DNA of 25,870 bases, taken from positions 1 through 25,870 of the forward strand of contig JAGBHJ010000081.1 of the NCBI GenBank assembly GCA_017935525.1. Reading direction: 5' to 3'. Source of the stretch: Clostridia bacterium. Lineage in GTDB: Bacteria; Bacillota; Clostridia; HGM11327. The notes beneath the pieces were generated by a model. It was not told the DNA's origin. It saw nothing but the letters and a program-made list of their open reading frames with translations, and ran no database searches. Positions within the stretch are counted from its first letter, which is position 1. Each line of letters starts with the position of its first letter. The position numbers and the translations under genes were made by a program. Positions 23,728-25,870 of this stretch are shown here, in pieces.

Positions 23728-24339
23728 TTATTTTCCGTCGTTGTAGGGTGTTGTGTCATTGAACACAAACTCAACGGACTCCAAGCCCTTAACTGCAGAC
23801 TTTTCTATCTCCACAGCCAAGTGGATGTTTGTCATGGTGTGGGTAACTACCTCCCCCGCCTTTTTCATATCTGCGTCAACGTATATCTTCAATACGCCCT
23901 CGCTGTAATCTGCGCCCGTTATCGCCTGAATATCGGGGTCGCCCGTGCTGTTTTTGCCGTAGAGGAAAACGTAAATACAGTCATCATCGTGCCATTTTGT
24001 AAGCTCGTTGCCGTCAAACACGCCGGGACCGCAGAACGTGCCGCCGTAGCCTGACATATTCCATTCGTAGCCAAATCTCTTGGGCAGGGTGGTGTTGTAC
24101 TCATCCCCCGCTGTCAGACCGCCGCCACTGAATGCACGGTTGACGTCCACGTTACCCTTTTCGTTTGTAACGGTGTACGTATTAAAGTCAGCCACCTCGT
24201 CGGGATTTTTCAGCTTGCTTATAAAGTTCTCCATTTTCTTCTGCTCAAACGGGTCCGTATTTTCGGGACTCTGTGCCGTGCCGCACGCCGTCACCAGCAT
24301 CAGCAGGCAGAGCGTTAATGCCATAAATATTCTTTTCAT
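23728..24339 (-). CDS. Lipoprotein of unknown function
   Basis: A 203-residue protein with a lipoprotein signal peptide: MKRIFMALTLCLLMLVTACG with lipobox VTAC, cysteine at 19. After removal the mature protein should be anchored on the outer face of the membrane by Lgt/Lsp. A short Lys/Glu-rich segment (about 30-50) precedes a beta-rich domain with GGG, GYGG and DDDCIYVFLYG segments; I do not recognise the fold. The start at 24339 has AAGGA 8 nt upstream. The frame is open for a further 39-40 codons upstream with a second hydrophobic segment and another AAGGAG, so a longer form starting at 24456 cannot be excluded; it would place the lipobox internally. The gene has a good promoter and is convergent with the aldo/keto reductase. 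It may be a lineage-specific protein. Confidence 0.8.
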   Translation of the reverse strand: MKRIFMALTLCLLMLVTACGTAQSPENTDPFEQKKMENFISKLKNPDEVADFNTYTVTNEKGNVDVNRAFSGGGLTAGDEYNTTLPKRFGYEWNMSGYGGTFCGPGVFDGNELTKWHDDDCIYVFLYGKNSTGDPDIQAITGADYSEGVLKIYVDADMKKAGEVVTHTMTNIHLAVEIEKSAVKGLESVEFVFNDTTPYNDGK

Positions 24340-24456
24340 GTCTTTGTTCCTTTCCTTTGAATAATATTCGTCAGATCTTATTTTGTGTATTACCGCCACC
24401 GTGGCAGGCATCAGCAACACTATCACGCCAAACACCAAAAATAATTTCAACAACAT
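24340..24456 (-). CDS. Possible small membrane leader ORF, in frame with the lipoprotein
   Basis: Codons from ATG 24456 read MLLKLFLVFGVIVLLMPATV and then VIHKIRSDEYYSKERNKD before the lipoprotein ATG, with no stop between them. AAAGGAG precedes it, but only 3 nt from the ATG. It encodes one transmembrane helix followed by a charged tail. It is either an N-terminal extension, a former separate small ORF, or chance. Low confidence. Confidence 0.3.
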
Positions 24457-24485
24457 CAACTCCTTTCCGTCGTTTGAAGCCCGAG

Positions 24486-24512
24486 GAATGCGTCATTCTC
24501 GCCGCATTTCCT
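24486..24512 (-). other. Leader hairpin upstream of the lipoprotein gene
   Basis: GGAAATGCG and CGCATTCC (minus strand) can form a stem with one bulged A and a 10-nt loop, between the promoter and the first ribosome site. No riboswitch family is recognised. Confidence 0.4.
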
Positions 24513-24534
24513 TGATGGGACTCTGTTTGTTTCT

Positions 24535-24562
24535 ATTATAACATATAACTCCCCTATGTCAA
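24535..24562 (-). promoter_or_regulatory. Promoter of the lipoprotein gene
   Basis: On the minus strand: TTGACA (24557-24562), 16-nt spacer ending TGT (extended -10), TATAAT (24535-24540). This gives a long leader of roughly 190 nt to the lipoprotein ATG at 24339, or about 70 nt to 24456. Confidence 0.8.
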
Positions 24563-24603
24563 TAGGTTTTTATACAAATTTAGGGCTATTCACACATTAT
24601 TTA

Positions 24604-24639
24604 CAAAAAGCTCCGCACATGAATTTTGTGCGGAGCTTT
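24604..24639 (-). terminator. Terminator of the hemolysin III gene
   Basis: AAAGCTCCGCACA pairs with TGTGCGGAGCTTT (13 bp, 7-nt loop) with TTTTTG on the minus strand, 4 nt after the stop codon. Confidence 0.9.
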
Positions 24640-24643
24640 CCGA

Positions 24644-25315
24644 TCATATTACATACTTGATTATTGCCACGTATTGCAGCACGCTGCCCAGCACCACAAA
24701 CAAGTGGAATACGGAGTGGATGTACTTGCATTTTTTACCAAAGCCGTAGAACACCGCGCCAACGGTATAGGCTATACCCCCTGCCAATATCCACAAAAAG
24801 CAGGGCAAGCTCATTGCATCCAGCGCAGTTTTGCCCGCCATCACTATGCACCAGCCCATGCCTATGTAGCATATCATAGAAAGCACGGCGTATTTTTTCA
24901 GGTCGATGGCGGTAAACACCGTACCCAAAGCAGCGCACGCCCACACCACGCCAAAAATGCTCCATCCCCAAACGGGGCTGAACTCACGTATTGGGCCCAG
25001 CACGATGGGAGTATAGGTACCCGCTATCAAAAAGTATATCATGCAATGGTCCAGCACCTGCATGACCTTTTTACCCGTATTTTTGGGCAGACCGTGGTAC
25101 ACGCTGGAAACCGTATAGAGGATAATCAGCGATGCACCGTATATGGAGCTGCTGACAACGCCCCACACGTTGTGGTGGAGAGCCGCAACTATAACGCAGG
25201 TCACCAGAGCAATAACACCAAAGCCGCCGCCCACGATGTGGGACACCATGTTGAATATTTCCTCACCCTTTGTGTAGGTTGGCAATACTCTGTCCTTGAT
25301 CTTTGTTCTTTTCAT
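24644..25315 (-). CDS. trhA: Hemolysin III family membrane protein (TrhA/PAQR-like)
   Basis: A 223-residue protein with seven predicted transmembrane helices. Family landmarks are FNMVSHIVGGGFG (helix 1), SSVYHGLP with the conserved His of the metal site, DHCMIYFLIAGTYTP (Asp-His pair, helix 3), and HSVFHLFVVLGS near the C-terminus with two more His. These three sites form the zinc centre of the PAQR/alkaline-ceramidase-like fold. Despite the name, hemolysis is not established for most members; a role in membrane fluidity or lipid homeostasis is proposed for bacterial TrhA proteins. The start at 25315 has AAGGGTG upstream, and the TTG at 25330 overlaps that site. It has its own promoter and terminator. 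Confidence 0.93.
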   Translation of the reverse strand: MKRTKIKDRVLPTYTKGEEIFNMVSHIVGGGFGVIALVTCVIVAALHHNVWGVVSSSIYGASLIILYTVSSVYHGLPKNTGKKVMQVLDHCMIYFLIAGTYTPIVLGPIREFSPVWGWSIFGVVWACAALGTVFTAIDLKKYAVLSMICYIGMGWCIVMAGKTALDAMSLPCFLWILAGGIAYTVGAVFYGFGKKCKYIHSVFHLFVVLGSVLQYVAIIKYVI

Positions 25316-25357
25316 TTTGTCACCCTTCAATTATTGTATTTCCACGCCACGGTATAT

Positions 25358-25386
25358 ATTATAATACATTTCCCCCAAAATTTCAA
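25358..25386 (-). promoter_or_regulatory. Promoter of the hemolysin III gene
   Basis: On the minus strand: TTGAAA (25381-25386), 17-nt spacer, TATAAT (25358-25363). Confidence 0.85.
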
Positions 25387-25870
25387 GACCTGCGGTGGGG
25401 AATTTAAGTTGATCGCCACGGGATGTCGAGGACGGTGGTCCCTGTTAAAAGAAGATCTCACGTTATTCAGAAACACAGTTTCGGTGCCGTTCCATGCGTT
25501 CGTGAAGGATAGAAGGACAATACTGACGAAAACAGGTGCGAGAATATAACTTCCCCGACCCACGCCCCGAGGCTTACGAGCTTTCACAAATCTACCTACC
25601 TAAAGCTCCGTAGCATATGAGACGTGCCGTATAAAAGCGTTTCAAGGGTGGGTGGTCAAGGCGGGAGGGGAAATCGCAATCCCATCCCGCCTTGTTGTTC
25701 TTTGGATACTTTCTGTCAACACAGAAAGTATCATAGTCGCCACAGAATTCAGGCATCCCGGAATATCGAGGACTCCTGTCCATTAAACATCCACCGTCAC
25801 CTCATCCCCATTTGCGGACACTACCTCCATCAATCTTAAACCACCGTTGCGCCACCTATATCTCCGCAAG
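25387..25870. other. Region without a recognisable gene, carrying hairpins and a short repeat
   Basis: No open frame here has a ribosome site, family motif or plausible composition. It contains the motif TCGAGGAC-N4-GTCC twice (25426-25441 and 25766-25781), each able to form a GGAC/GTCC hairpin, and two strong hairpins described separately. It may be an intergenic repeat element or a decayed gene; the window ends within it. Confidence 0.6.
25657..25732. repeat. Two adjacent strong hairpins (possible palindromic repeat element)
   Basis: CAAGGCGGGA (25657-25666) pairs with TCCCGCCTTG (25685-25694), extended by GGG/CCC with one bulge. After 10 nt, GATACTTTCTGT (25705-25716) pairs perfectly with ACAGAAAGTATC (25721-25732) around CAAC. 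No gene ends nearby on the plus strand, and T-runs are weak, so terminator function is doubtful. The double-hairpin layout recalls the repeats at 1-353. Confidence 0.7.

Noticed and set aside
24463..24562. Riboswitch in the long lipoprotein leader
   Set aside because: Only one short imperfect hairpin is visible and no conserved aptamer motif was recognised.
24626..25549. 307-codon plus-strand open frame opposite the hemolysin III gene
   Set aside because: His/Tyr-rich shadow; the minus-strand frame has all family motifs, a promoter and a terminator.
25592..25783. 63-codon minus-strand open frame in the right-hand end region
   Set aside because: It spans the two hairpins and has no ribosome site; probably a translation of a repeat element.

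Overview
The window looks like a chromosomal stretch from a low-to-mid GC, anaerobic, gut-type Clostridia (Oscillospiraceae/Ruminococcaceae- or Lachnospiraceae-like). This rests on the gene content: a glycyl radical diol dehydratase, YmfF/YmfH-type M16 peptidases, DUF378 and DUF5662 proteins, and hemolysin III. It also rests on consensus sigma-A promoters, Firmicutes-type AAGGAG/GGAGG ribosome binding sites and intergenic double-hairpin repeats. No prophage, CRISPR array, insertion sequence, tRNA or rRNA was seen.

Layout. 1-353: a cluster of hairpin repeats (a 71-bp direct repeat with one mismatch, plus an inverted copy of the core). 420-2954 (-): a glycyl radical enzyme whose active-site residues match B12-independent glycerol/1,2-propanediol dehydratases, with its own consensus promoter and no activase in view. 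3162-9891 (-): a tight five-gene operon, ymfF-like / ymfH-like / lgt / pncB / glnS, closed by a strong terminator. 9980-10189 (+): a small DUF378 membrane protein. 10316-11440 (-): ftsZ as a stand-alone unit. 11716-13456 (+): two tandem paralogous sugar-phosphate isomerase/epimerase-like TIM-barrel genes. 13630-14820 (+): a metallophosphoesterase interrupted by an in-frame TAA 40 codons before its apparent natural end. 14804-15505 (-): a DUF5662 protein whose C-terminus reads through two hairpins. 15665-17092 (+): a MATE transporter. 17269-18414 (+): an M50-type membrane metallopeptidase. 18455-21448 (-): a UvrD/PcrA helicase with an extra cysteine-rich C-terminal domain. 21616-22716 (+): a SpoU/TrmH RNA methyltransferase. 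22777-23649 (+): an aldo/keto reductase. 23728-24339 (-): a lipoprotein of unknown function. 24644-25315 (-): a hemolysin III (TrhA/PAQR-like) protein. 25387-25870: no convincing gene, but two adjacent strong hairpins and a short repeated motif.

Most genes are housekeeping and sit in short, independently promoted units with well-defined terminators. The operon brings together a probable two-subunit M16 peptidase, lipoprotein lipidation, NAD salvage and glutaminyl-tRNA charging. The most interesting points are the helicase C-terminal fusion, the diol dehydratase with an inverted repeat just upstream of its promoter, the double-hairpin repeats whose stems differ in sequence but keep pairing, the interrupted phosphoesterase, and a recurring TGTGA extended -10 element. 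I found no clear multi-gene system that would count as undescribed.
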